Assembly: GCA_023055355.1 (NCBI GenBank)
Contig: JALJCS010000006.1
Span: 31,874,501-31,938,500, forward strand
Length of the DNA stretch: 64,000 nt
Origin: Agelaius tricolor
Taxonomy: Eukaryota > Chordata > Aves > Passeriformes > Icteridae
Direction of reading: 5' to 3'
This document shows positions 14,775 to 28,103 of this stretch, piece after piece (position 1 is the stretch's first letter; each line of letters starts with the position of its first letter). Position numbers and translations under genes: made by a program. The notes below the pieces were generated by a model. That model was not told the DNA's origin. It worked only from the letters and a program-made list of their open reading frames with translations, and searched no databases.

Positions 14775-17700
14775 TCTCATCCCTCATCCCTTAACATAGC
14801 ATGGTAGAAAAAGTTATATAAACGTGAAAATACTAATTTTTGAGCTTACAGACAAAACAAAATTGGTAAGCAGAAATGCAAGTATTAGTTCAGTTTTCCT
14901 TCCTGGTATTTACAGATAGCCATGACTTCACCCAGCTTGAAGACAAAGACATAAAAAGAAATCTAGGAGATATGCTATGAATATGTTAACATTGAATAAC
15001 AATGGTGGAATTGGGTCTTCTCCTTTGAGTTTCAGGTGGATGATAGATGATGCTCTTACTGTATTTCCAAGTTAATTTTAGAAGATCTTCTAGTCATTGA
15101 AATAAGGAACTACATCCATTGCTTGTACTTTTGATCATTAAAGGCTTGTAATGTAGAGACTTATTCTTTCCTCTTGCCTATAAAAGAGCTTTTCCAAGCT
15201 AGACACTGAAGACTTCAACATATCTAGAATGCTATGGCAGCTTTTATGCTAAAAGAGGTATAAATCTATCAACTCTGAGCATGTTTGTTTATTCATGTCC
15301 AGCTGTAACCATTTTGCTTCAAACGTATCGATACAACCCAGCTAAGTTACTCATTTATTACCTTTGGCAATCAAAAACACAGTAAAATCAATTTGCAGGG
15401 TCATCCATCTGTGATTTTCACTGTTGCAAAGTTTTTGTGAGATTTTTGCCATTCTTCTACTGTATACTTCTGTTGTGATAGTAGCTATAAAACAAAATTA
15501 TGTTATGCCTGGACAAAGAGTACAGAACAATAGGACTTCAGCTCATCAAAGAGCTCATATACATCACAATCTTCTACATAATACTTTCAGATTTGTTTTT
15601 TGCTGACAAATGAAACTTTATGGCTACTTCTGCCAGAATTTTGAAAGACCTTTGTAAAATCTAAACAGCTGTATTTTCCTTAAAACTCAACATGAATTTG
15701 AATATGCTTACTGTTAATCTAATTGCTACACCTCATTCTCTTCAATACAACATCTTCAATTTTTTCAATAAATACCAGAATGTCATGAAAACAGGTCTGG
15801 TTTTAGTCACCTTGTGTAGACATTTTAGAAGTAGTCCAAAACCTCCGGAGGCCAGTGGACAAGAGAATGACCTCCACTTGTCTAATACAGCCCTTTCCAA
15901 ACAGGGTAACATTCACATATCTTCTAGACTGTGAGTATGCTAGTGTAGTCTCAGGTCTAGATAATCATGAAATTGTTGGCTTTCATAGAGCTACATATAA
16001 TTTTATTTGTGGCAAATATGATTTTGTGCCTTTGGAATTGTTCATGCAAATGCAATGGCAACATCTTTATAATTACGTGGTAGGTTGTATCAATCAAATT
16101 GGCTTTGGCACAGACTAGAAGGGCTCCTAAAGTACAACAAATACACTCATAATCCAAGAGAAAAACCTTCTAAAATCTCATACAAAACACAGCCCTGGGC
16201 ATTAATAACATGAGAAAGGGTTGGAAGAGTATAAAGGAGTGACTATGGTTTGTCATCCCAGTTTAGTCATAAGGACACCTGCAAATTCTGCGCATGCTTT
16301 CTAGTAGCTTCAGGCAGCCGTCACAAACACATCTGTACAATCAGTGTTCTTGAGACAACAGTCAGGGAACAAGACCATGCCAGGGACTGTGTAGCAATTT
16401 ATCAGTAACACTAACAGATGTCCAGGGCTGGGAACACACCCAGCAGTGCTTACACATCTGGCAATACATCATCTTTAAAAGCTCACCCAGAGGTAAAGCA
16501 AGATAATTCCAACAGGAATTCAGTATTGTCCACTGAGGTGCTACATTACTGAGTTGTAGTTTGAAGTTCATTGGAGAGGCAAAAGAGAGTTGTCTTTGCT
16601 TGCTGTCCATTTTAAAATGCTTTTAAATTTGCCTATGTTATTTAGTCTACATATTAAACCTATACAAGCACAATTTCTATCCATAATAAACTCGTATATC
16701 ATCTGAAACAATTTCAAACTGAAAAGCTTTAATCTTCGTAGCATTTCTTTGAGAGTTTTTTTATAGACTGGAATTATTTTCGTATCTAATTTTTCTTAAC
16801 ATCTATTTACTCATTTTATGGGGCTGCTTACCTCAATTAATACAATTTTTTTATCATTGATTAAGGTAGTTGTGAATCCATCAACAGAGGACAGACTGTA
16901 CAGATATGCCCTAAAGGAAAGCTTTAAAATAGTGGGATTATATTATGCAAATAATTTTAAAATATTTGTAAGCAGGCATTACTTCAGCATTTAGATATTG
17001 GCTAAAGCAGCTTTAATATGCAAGACAAGATGTTAGGTGCTTAGCTGATCCAAATGCCAGTCTATAGATTTGAAAGACTAAAGATCACATCACTGGGAGG
17101 TTGACAGAAGTGACACTTTGCAAAGTGCCAATGATTTATGCCAATGTCTTGCTTGATGATACTGTTATAGACAGCACTGTCATTACAAAGTCCCTAACGA
17201 CTTCAGTCTACATTTATGGTGCACAAATTATAGGTGAGCCCAAAGATCGAAACCTTCCTGACTTTTAGATTTCAATGACCAAGTAATTCTCACTAGGTTC
17301 ACTTCTTGTGTGTTGCCTGATCCTTTGCACTCCCTTTTTTGTTTCAGCATCATAATTAGATTCCAGTAACAAGGACAAAATATACATTCATTCTATGTTA
17401 CCAAACCTTTTTTAGCCTTATCTCACAAGCACCATGCAAAATGCACTAAACTTTATACTCCAGCAGTGAGTCACAATACAGCTCTTTTTCATCAGCAGAA
17501 ATGCTGCAGCCAGTTCTGCGAGGTTTCACATACCTCATGCATGCTGCTTGGGCTCTCTGGTTCCCAGTTATGTCCCCAGTGCTGAGGAAGAGGTGTGCTC
17601 CAGATCATGAAAACTATACTTCCTTCTAAAGGGCATCCCTTCGTTTGGATACTAGAGTAAGCTTTCCATGATCACCTACAATCCTGTGATGTGTATGATG

Positions 17701-20019
17701 TTCTGAATTTGTACATTTAAAATGCTATTCCCATGCAACATTATTTCCCCTTTAGTCAGGACTGAAATGATTGTGGATACTAAAGCAAATTACAATGTTT
17801 GGGTGGTTTATTCTCTTCTGTAATTCAGTTACCTTAACAAGAAGGAAATCAGGGACTTAACTTCATGAGGCATTGAGGTAAGTAACACTGACAGCATCAA
17901 GGTAACACTATCTGAGGATATCAGCTTAAACCAGCAGAAAAAGTAGTTTCTCGTGGCTATTTAAAATGAAGTATTAAACCTTCCTGGGCAAGGACTTCTG
18001 CTCTAACTTCTGCCAAAGCCTGCCAAAAAGGAGAGAAGGAACATTTAGGGCTTTTGGTTGGTCTAAATATGATGGGATGGTAGGACATGGAGGGAAGCTG
18101 CAGAAGCAAAAGTTACAGCTTCACAGTGGGTAAGCCATAAGATTTCACACCTCCCAAACAAAGTTCTCTCTTACTACAAATCAGAGATATAATCTTCCCG
18201 AGAGAATAAACATTTTTAAACATTGAATGAAATTCTGCAGGTTATTTTAAAGTCAGTCCTTTCTGTGTCCACCAAGGAACCTACTTCATTGTCTAAGAGC
18301 TGCCTAAGTGCTGAACCAGAACACATTTTGCTGTAGAAGCCATTTAGTCTGAAAATGCTAGAAAGCATCTAATTGCTTCAGTCTTGTGGTTTGATTTGTA
18401 ACCACAAATCCTTCAGAAAAATAACAGCCTCATATTACACAATAGGATATATTCATGTCTGAACTAGAACTTCCTTCAGTTTCTGTTCCATTGCAATTCC
18501 CTGCTGGCTCTGAGGACAGAAATGTAACACACAAAACCAGACAGGCAAACATACAAATGATGAATGTCTAGATAGAAACAATGTCCTTCTCAGAAAATTT
18601 TTGTGGGGCAGCTGGCAATATTCTGCAAATTGTTCACTCCAACAATGTGTCATTCCAAAGTCAAATTAGAGTTTAACCAGAAAGTTATCTGTCCAAAAAC
18701 ATATTTTCTTGACTGGCCTGAATAAAGCTTCTATGCATCAAGCTTATTACCATCCAATAGCAATGCTAAGTAGGCAATGATATGCCTGTTTAATCTGCAA
18801 GAGCAATGGGTTCCCTAGAAGAATCAGTATAAAATCAAGTGCACTGATGTCTTTAGATGCACTTTAGGAAATATAGATAAAAAATAGTAATTTGGCCAGG
18901 GAAAGATGATCGTCAGTTTATAAAGACTAATTTGGCAGACCATGGGAAACAAATAATTTCTGAATCAAAACTTTTGAATCAAAAAGTGCTTTGATTCAAC
19001 AATCATCCCTTATACAGAGCTCTTCACTTTTGACAGGAGTCTCAAACAGTGTGTTTCAAGAATGCTGTGTTAATATAGCTAATCACATCATTTATATAAA
19101 AATAAATATAAAAATATAAGTAGCTATTCTTGTTAGTAAATATTCATCCATTTAACACTATTGCTTAATAGTTTAACATTACTTGCTATTTAGTTAGATG
19201 AATGAGTACTCACAACATCAACAGTTTGTATTTTTTAGAGTTTTTGAAAAATACAAAGTCACCATTTTAAGTTCTTCATTCTCATATTCTGGTAACTTCA
19301 TAAAAGGAAGTTCTAGGCAGTTAAGTTAATCTTTGCAAGACTAAAAGCTTAAAAGGAGGCTGAAAAGACCATTGAAGGTCAGAATTTACATATTGATCAA
19401 ACTGTAAGTTTATACTCTTGTAAACATGTAATTAACTTTGCTGTTATTGAATTTTTGTTCACAACCAATTTTATTAGTCATAGTTTCACCAGTAATTCCA
19501 CTGGACTGAAGAATGAGTGACAGACATCCATAATAAGGTAAATTGCATACTAAGATGTTGTGTTTAAAAATAGATATAAATCATCTGAACCATTGGTTAT
19601 TTTCAAGAAAATACTCTTCATAAAAACACAGCTCTTGGCAATAAAAATGAAGCCATCTTCTGAGAATTATTGATCAGTAATTGAAATAAAGACTTGCATA
19701 AAAGTTATATTTCAAAGTTCTGAACCACTGAACCTTTTGCTTTGTGAGTTATTTAATTTTGTGAGTTAACAATCATATATTCATGAGTACAACAGTTAAA
19801 CTCCTTTTTTTAACCCTTTATTTGCTGACCACCAAATAGCCAGAAGCTGGCAAAACAAACAAATATCTGGGACATTCAGCCTCAAGTGTGTCGAAGGGGT
19901 GATTCCTGTCCAGGCAGCAAGCAAGAGCATATGGGTGAACACATGTTGCTACATATAAAAACTGCTCTAGAACAATCGATGGACAACCTGGGATCTGTTC
20001 TGATTTGTGCATCAGCAGC

Positions 20020-20060
20020 AGATATGGTCATTTATATTCCAGATATGGTCATTTATATTG
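20020..20060 (+). repeat. 21-bp tandem repeat, two copies
   Basis: The unit agatatggtcatttatatt plus two bases is present at 20020-20040 and again at 20041-20060. Confidence 0.85.
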
Positions 20061-23000
20061 ATGAGAAAATGCAAGGTTTGCTCCCTGAGATGTGAAGAGA
20101 ATACACAGGGATCAACAGTTTCCTCTCAAAGGACTATTCCTTTGCAGATAATACCCAAAATTGCACAACAGCCAGGAATGTTATAGTATATAAATGAAGA
20201 CCTCACATTTTTAATTACAAGGGCTAGTAACAATATTCAGTCATAAGCCACTGATCTCAGCAGTACTTTCACCTTCAGATGAAGGAAAAACAGAGGCTAA
20301 GGTCCCTTCCACTGTCTCTCTGCACTCACAGCCTTCTGCAGAATTGAGGTTTCTGTTTCATGTTCCTGCTGGCAAACATGTAATGAAACAACATCCTCAA
20401 TGAACCTGCATCCTTCTTATGATATTTTATCTATCCTTTTAAGCTGTCTACCTGGGCAGCCAGAAGCAGTATATTCTTCTTTCTTGGAGACTAATGAAGC
20501 CTTTTAAATACTAGGAAAGCTGAGCTTGAGCTTTGCTGCACACTTGCATACCAGGAGCTCACATGGGAGTGTATGGCCTCTGCTAAGAACAGAAATCCCA
20601 CACAGCCTACAGCCACATCTGATTCTGATGCCTTTTCCACTCACTTCACCAAGTAAAAAGACCTGGATACAAGGAAAAATGTCAGGAATCTGCACAAGTG
20701 CTCCCATGACTAAAAGACGTACAAAACAAAGCTAAATTCAGACCTGAACTCTTTAAATTATGATACCGTCCAATGAAGCCTGTTCTAACGTGAAAATATG
20801 TTGAAAAATTTAGGATTATTTTTAGCATTTCAGGAATGACTATCACCAATCTCAACAGACTGATGTGCCTTCAATACATATTACCTTCAGCCATCATCTC
20901 CATGTCAATACATCCATCAGCAATGAAGGCTTCACTCTGAGAAGGGAATTCCTGGCTTCACTTGCTGTAGCAGGACCCAGAAGCACAATATCACTCTGGA
21001 AAAAAATGACAGGATCATTGACAGTTGAAGCAGAGAAATGTTATGTTTAGTGGCAAAATGTTGCTGGCTGAAATGTGTTTTATTTCTGTTGAAGTATACT
21101 CTTCAAGAGTGTGCCATTGCATACATGTCTAGTGAAAAAAGAATAAAAACATAAAAGTGTTGTCGCTGTCATTAGGCAAAACTAGCCAGAACTGGCAATA
21201 TTGCTCTGCATTCTTCTGGCCACACATACTCTAGATGCATAGAGGCAGTGTGTTTAGTTAGACTTCAGTTCCAAGATAAGAGCTGTTTGCTTGTGGCTTC
21301 AGTGGTGGCAACAGCAGAAGGCTTCTTGTTGTTTTAGCATTTGTTTTGAACAAACTACTCTGTCCATAAGCCACTGTCAATAAATCTCTTACTTATTTTC
21401 TTTACTACAAAGAAAATGTGGTATCAGGTTACTTTAAATACCATGTTTACCAGACATCAAATCTTAAATCACTGTAGTTTGTTACAGTCTCAGACTAAAA
21501 CCTTTTATTTAAACTTCCCCATACCTAAACACATGAAGCAAGCCAGCAAAATGAGAAGGTAGAGAGGACAGTCAAGAATGCCTCTTTTCTACATGTGTGA
21601 GCTCCATCTCATCATCTTTCAGAAGTTAATCAGGTTGATAGCTGTGAAAATTAAATTACTGCCCCAGCTATTACTCTGAACAAACCCCTGGTAAAAAATA
21701 GGCTCCTGATGCAGCATATATCTACTCTCCCAAAGTGACCTACCAGCCTAGAACTGTGTCAACCAGTTTTCTTAATTGCACACTAGCTGTAAACATTGTA
21801 TTAGTTATAGCTAAAAGGTGTTTAAAATTATTTAGTAGCTATTGTGTAGTTCATAACTCATCCTGTAACTTTGAAGTACAAAGAAATTGAAATTCAGAGC
21901 ACAGTGTAAGATGACCTTTTGTATGCAAGCTAAATCAATTTTATACTCCTTAGAATTTGACCCACCGAATATAAAAGAGTCCAAGCTGTCAAAAAGAGAA
22001 AGCTGTATTAAAAAAAAAAAAAATGGTGGGGGGGCATCTCAGCTATGCTTGCAAATAGATAAACAGGTAGTTCAAGAAGTGTCTGCGAGGCTCTAGCATA
22101 GAACTTCCTCCCTTCCAGAAGCTCTCAGGCACTACTTGGCGCTGGCTCATGATGTGAGAGCATGTCTCAGGTGAAGAATGGGACCCAGTCTGACAAGATC
22201 TGACCCTCTGCAGGACAGGGAGAGAAGGCAGTGGGAGCAGCTGGTGGCAGACTGGCATCCAGGAAGGAGCTGAACCAAGTCCAGCAAAAAGCTGAAGTCC
22301 TCCTGAGTGAGGCTTAGGTGTGTAGATCATTGAATGGCTGCTGTAATTAATTGCGTGCTTCACATTACACAGCTCATGACCACCTCACACACACTGCACT
22401 TGGGGCATGCCAGAGGGGATCAGACCTTTCACCTGCCTGCTGCACTATGCAACACTGGCAAAAGTGCTCTGCAAGGAACTTAGCCTATATTTATGCCTCC
22501 AGCACAAAAGCTACAGCCGCCGGGTTGTGCTGTGTCTTCTAAGCTTCCTTTTTTGTTTTTCTTTCTAGTAGAATCAACAATAGGTGGCAGTAGCCAAAGG
22601 AGATGGTTTTGTTTGAAAGAGCTATGAAGAGCTATGAAGTTGGAAGAGGTGGGAATTTTATCACTTTATTTTTACAAAATTCGAGACTAAATTCTGTGTT
22701 TGGTAACAATCAGGTGACTTCAGAGGAATCAGTAGGCATATCAGAGGGCTAAATGAGGTTCTTAATCATTAAAATATTATGTAAAGGAACATGAATAGAA
22801 ACAAAGGCAGGAGAGTCTTCACTTCCATATCAATGTTCCAGATACTTTGCATTCATACAGAGCAGAGTTCATGAACTCTCTCTAACCATGTTAACAATCC
22901 TCTGGGTTTCTAAAGGAGCAGCAGGGGTTGGAATGAAAAGTCTCCCCATATACATCAATAACATCAGTCTTGACACACTGATGGGATTTCCAGGGGGTTC

Positions 23001-24853
23001 TTTTCTAACTGTGCCTGCTAAATCCTCTGCACCACTCAGCAGTGGTAGCTCAGTATGCCTCACAGGGAGAAAAAAAAAAAGTCTGATATTTGTAGTTGAA
23101 AACAAAATGTGCATCTGTGGCATGTGATTCCTTGTGCAAAAGCAAGTCAGAGCATAGACATTTTAAATTTTTTTTTTTTAAACTGAAGTCAGTTGGGGTG
23201 TTTTAAATGGATATTTTACAGAAATTAGACGCAGCAATATTTTGCACCACATATTTTATATTTCACAAAATATATGTAGATAAAGTTGAACATGTCTTTA
23301 TTTGAAAATCTGAGAAGTACAGTAGTCTCTACTATATAAAGAAGAACTGTGTGACTGATGACAGCTAGCATGTTGTTAGTTTTGAAGAAGTAAAATAAAA
23401 TCAGAGTGACAGAACTGTGCCAGACCAAGGATCCACATAGGTCAGTCCAGGATTGCTCAGTGTCTGGCACCTAATGATTAGAGAATATTATCAGAACAGG
23501 ACAAGCATATTTTTATTCAGCAAAACCTCTTAGCACCTAGAAATCCATGCTATAAGGACAGCCTAAGAACTTACATATTTTTTATGGAATTGTTCTTGAT
23601 GGTCTTTTATGAATGATTTTTTTTCTAACTGTTTTTTGAGTACATTTATACTCTTTTGAGTCAGGAGACTGCATTCAGAATGAGATTGTCAGCTGCAGTT
23701 GGTGGCATGTTGGCATGCCAATTTCTATCAAATAAGAATTCACCCCTTAGAAAATTCAACATTAGTATAAGAACTGCTTCAGCTTATAAACTTTTTAACT
23801 GACTCATCTTCTAATGTAAGCAGTTTTTTATAATGGAAAAATAACTGTGTGATTAAATCTGGCATTTTGATAGAGTTTTCCACAGTGATACTTTTTTTTT
23901 TTCAAAAAATAAATCTTGAAAAGAACTTTGAAGCTTTTGTATTCTGAATTTGTTTAAAAAGATAGATTTTGTAGACCTATAAATTGCAAACCAAATTAAT
24001 ATAAAAGAAAATGTTACAAAGTAGCAGTCGTGCTCTATCTGGTTTAAGTGCTTTGATACTACATATATGTACTTCCTAAATCTGTATAAAATCTAGTATT
24101 CCTAAAATCCAAAAGTTCGTAACAAATAAAATTAGCCTTAAAATTTTATTTTGTGACATTTTCACAAAGGGGAAAGTGAGGTAAAACTTCCCTGTGCCTG
24201 AGATAAGGCATAAAATAAAACCCAAGGTGGTATTATAGTTTCTGAGGGTTTTCTGTCTTCATCCCAGGCACATGAAGTTCCATGCTGGATCACCAAATAC
24301 AAGAGAGACATGGACAATCTGGCATGAGCTCCATCTTGAGCCTGCAAAAAGACCTTATTCTTTCAATTCCTGCAATCATAGGGATAACTAACTCATTGGG
24401 GAGACCCTAGATAACCCTAAGGGCTTACCTGTTTCCAAGTCCTTGAGCAGTAGTTTCTTCTGTCACCTTCATTTTAACCCTCCTCACTTCTCCAAGCACG
24501 ACAGTGATGGGGTAGAAATGCACCTCTGCAATCTCCTCCTTGGTTTGCCATACAACTCACTGAGCTACTTGCCAGAACCTGATCAGATGCTGAAATTTCC
24601 ATTTTGCTTTGCCTAAAATGCTTATTTAAACAAACAGAGAAAAACCTTAAGCACAGAGTGAGTCCTCAGGCTCTGGATGACTACAGTGAATTGCTTGTAT
24701 GTATGCAAAATGTTGTCAAAACAAAACAGGTGTTCTATGGTAATTGGGCTAAGTATCCTAACAAGCAAGGTTCATCTGGCACAACTCACCCAAAGCCTTC
24801 AGGGGACTTGCAAAATTTATTTACCAGTAAGAGAGAAAAAATATTCTCCTTAA

Positions 24854-24916
24854 GCTAAGGCAGTGTAGAATAACAGAAGCCAGCCATATGCATCTTTTTT
24901 GTGATGGCAAGAAGGC
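24854..24916 (+). repeat. Dispersed 63-bp perfect duplication, copy 1
   Basis: Identical over 63 bases to 28041-28103 in the same orientation, 3.19 kb apart, with unrelated flanks on both sides. It has no poly(A) tail or target-site duplication that would mark a mobile element. Confidence 0.95.
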
Positions 24917-27900
24917 TTGTTTAAACAGAGCATGATCCTCCCAGACACTTCTGCAAAAAGAAATGACCTCCAATCCCTACCAGGTCTACTGCCTACACAG
25001 CTTCGTTAGAAACTGGTTCTCCTAATCTTTAGCAACAAGGGGAGGAGAGGAATAACTGGGGAAAAAAACTGACTTCATCCTGGTAAGTTTGGGCACATTT
25101 TGTTTCATGTAGATTTGGGGTAAGTCAGTAATGGGGTGTATGAAAGAGGTGATCAAAAGAAAGTCTGTGGAAGTAGAAACTTTGTTATGAGATAGGGAAT
25201 AAAATATATGCAATCAAAACATGGCACAGGCAAAAGAAGGAATAAATAAATTTGCCAGCTCAGGGACCAAGGTCAGTGATGCAGACAGATGCATTCATGT
25301 TTGTATGTTTTCCTACAGTTAAACCCCAAAATGTGCTCAGCAGCATGTAATCATAAATCCTGACTGGATCAGAGAAGCATTTTTCATTGTTCAATCGCCC
25401 TTCCACCGAAGAGAGCGCTGACAGCTCTCCTAACAGGTGGCACTTGCTCTATTATGTGCTACTAAAGAGTGAAATGGTACAGGCTGTCATCCTATTCCCA
25501 AGTATCATGTCTTAAATGTAAAAGAGCTTTCAGCATTTGACTCAACTTAAACTAGCAGTGTGGTCTTCCATCCTCTATCATAAACCTGAATATAAAAACA
25601 TTTTGGAATAAGCTTAAATAGGTGGATTTTTATAGATGATTTGTGAGTCTATATAAAATTCTAGGTCTGCTGAAATCAATAATAAAGTTCATACCAACAG
25701 CTATAGAGCCAAGTTTTACTGAACTTTTTTAAAGCCAGGCATTTTTAAATGTCAGAAATAATGCATTCAGGAAACATTAGTGCCTTTGCTCAGCTGAAAG
25801 TGGGAACCTTGCTCATGAAATATTTGGCTGTTCTTCCAGCTTAGCTGGTTTCTGGATATGCTTTGCTGCCTCCTACACATCACGCAGTAGTGTTGAAACC
25901 AGAAGAAAACAGGATCTTTCTTTCCCTCCTGAAAGCTTTGCATGCCAGTCCTCCTAATGAGCCCAGGGTAACAGCTGGGATCTCAAAAAACCACATTGCT
26001 GATGGTGGATTCAATCAGCAGTGGTTGTTGGATGCTCAGATAGGGCTTCCTGGAGCATGGCTAGAGCAGTGTTGGATCTGTTCCTAGGTAGGGGTTTGGA
26101 TTTGCTTTCCAGGGGTAATGAACTCTTACCCTGTCATGAAAGAAATGCTGATGTGTCTGTGGGTAAAATACCAGCTGAATTAGAGTCATTAAACCCAGAC
26201 ATATCTTTTTAGGGTCAAGGAGGCAAAGAATTGTAATTCACACTTAAGGGTGAGTAAGCACATAAATTATAGTATTTAACTAATTGCTTACCTTACAAAG
26301 ACAAATTGGACAAGGCTTTCCCAGAAAGCAGCAACAGTTTGGACATGTTTGTATATGGGGACACTTTCCCAGTCCTCACTCAAAACCTTGCCAGAAGGTC
26401 ATTTCTCATTACTTAAACTTTCTGAACTACTTCAAATCATTTAATGAACCCAATATATCCAATGTTTCTACAGCAAGGATAGAACAATTCCCTTAGGATC
26501 CCTCTGAGATGCAGAAGGCTCTCAACAGCCTTGTGGACTGGCATAGGAACAGTTAAGAAGCAATGAACTCTGGTTTGACCTAGTAAGAGAAACTGGGTGT
26601 TCCCCATCCAGTCCAGCCCTGGGGATGAACTGTGAGACACTAAGCCAGCTATTTGTGGCTGTATTTCCCTAAAATGTTTCTATTTTTCCAAAAATAGTGA
26701 ATTGCCATAAAACCAGGACCTGTCCCAGATGACAGGGGTCAGGAGCTTATCTTTTTATTTTCACAGGAATAGCACATGAGGAGTTATTTACTCTAGAATG
26801 TGATGTGCAGTAACGGGTATAAGCCAGCACTACTTAGCCCCAGGAAAAAGTATAAAGTCATAAGTTCTGCATTTAGAATAAGAAAAAAAAGCTCCAGGAA
26901 TCAAAGACTTCATCTGGGAACAGAGGATGCCTGCCAGAACTAGAAATAGTTCTGTTGCCTGATGCTTTCTTTCCTCAGGCTCACAGACCCCAGAGGTGTG
27001 TTGGGGAGCAAGTGGAGTTGCAATGTTTTAATATAGTACTCTGGAATTTTGTTAATGTGAAGGGCTGCAAATGCCTGCAGTTCTGGTCATGTGAGCATCT
27101 ACATTCAGCTGTCCTGGATTTTAATGAGGTTCTGAAGAACATTAGCTATGTAATTCATGTCGCTTTTGGCCAGTAATAGGGCATAGCAAGGTTAACGTTA
27201 TGTTCATATTTAGATTTTAGTGTTTGGCTTACTGGAAAGTAAAAATAAGTAAAAGAAATCCTGTGCCTCTAAGTGGATCAGAAGGACACTTGGAAATGAA
27301 AGGAGTGGTTTGCAAATGTAGAACTCAAGGAGTGATGAGTAAGGCTAGCCAGAAAAGACAAGGAGCCTGGTGTAAGAGTTTCATACCCAGAGACTTCACT
27401 GCAGGTCTCAGACTCACAGAAAGCACTGAGTGTCCTATTACATTCCTAGTTAGGAAGAGTTGAAAGCTGAAGTGAATTTTAAAACCTTTTTCCCTTCAAG
27501 AGAAAACCAGGTTGATCGTGCTTCTTAAAAAGAACAAATGCTTACTGTCTGGGGACTTCTTTATTAGGGCATATAGTTTGCTTTTGGTCCCAGTTCAGTT
27601 CTGACTGGAGGTCAGTCCCTGCAAGAGAACTGCTTGTGTATTATGCCTCCCCCAGAGAAGCAGGGGCTGGCCCAGGAGCAGAGCACTACTACAGAGGTGC
27701 CACTTGGAGCCCAAAGACAGCAGCTCCTTCCCAGGAAGCAAACTGAATTCCTCTGTGTGCTGCTTTTTTGATTTCCGGCCATAAATAATGGAAGCTTTCT
27801 GAGCATGGACTAGAAGCTCGTCCATATCCTGAACATATATTTAATCCTCCTTCAGCATGCTTAGAAGTGGGAAGATAGCAATTCCATATGTGAGTCCTGC

Positions 27901-28040
27901 TCTGAACTTCAGCTTCTTTTATAGCTGTGGTCAAGTTACATGTCTTTTCTACTCCCAAAATGCACCCCCATTGTTGGATCTGGTGTAGTGCTCCTTTCTT
28001 GCTCCCAGGGGAGAACTTGGCCTTCTAAAGGAAGTACACT
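24917..28040. other. Gene desert between the two 63-bp copies
   Basis: Unique AT-rich sequence; the CTCF-like site at 25430 is the only feature picked out. Confidence 0.65.
25430..25444 (+). promoter_or_regulatory. Candidate CTCF site in the gene desert
   Basis: The 15-mer CTAACAGGTGGCACT matches the core CCASYAGRKGGCRCT with one mismatch at position 2. It sits in a complex patch (25380-25460) that includes CpG-bearing words unusual for the desert. CTCF sites flank and subdivide HOXA clusters. Confidence 0.4.
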
Positions 28041-28103
28041 GCTAAGGCAGTGTAGAATAACAGAAGCCAGCCATATGCATCTTTTTTGTGATGGCAAGAA
28101 GGC
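28041..28103 (+). repeat. Dispersed 63-bp perfect duplication, copy 2
   Basis: The second copy of the segment at 24854-24916, without a single mismatch. Which copy is original cannot be told from this sequence alone. Confidence 0.95.

Larger units (their letters stand above)
9572..24853. other. Gene desert
   Basis: AT-rich unique sequence with only small local repeats (11812, 14724, 20020). No gene is supported. A perfect 12-bp palindrome, TTGGCATGCCAA, lies at 23710-23721. A patch at 12300-12440 has more CpG and an octamer ATTTGCAT (12332-12339) and might be an enhancer. Confidence 0.65.
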
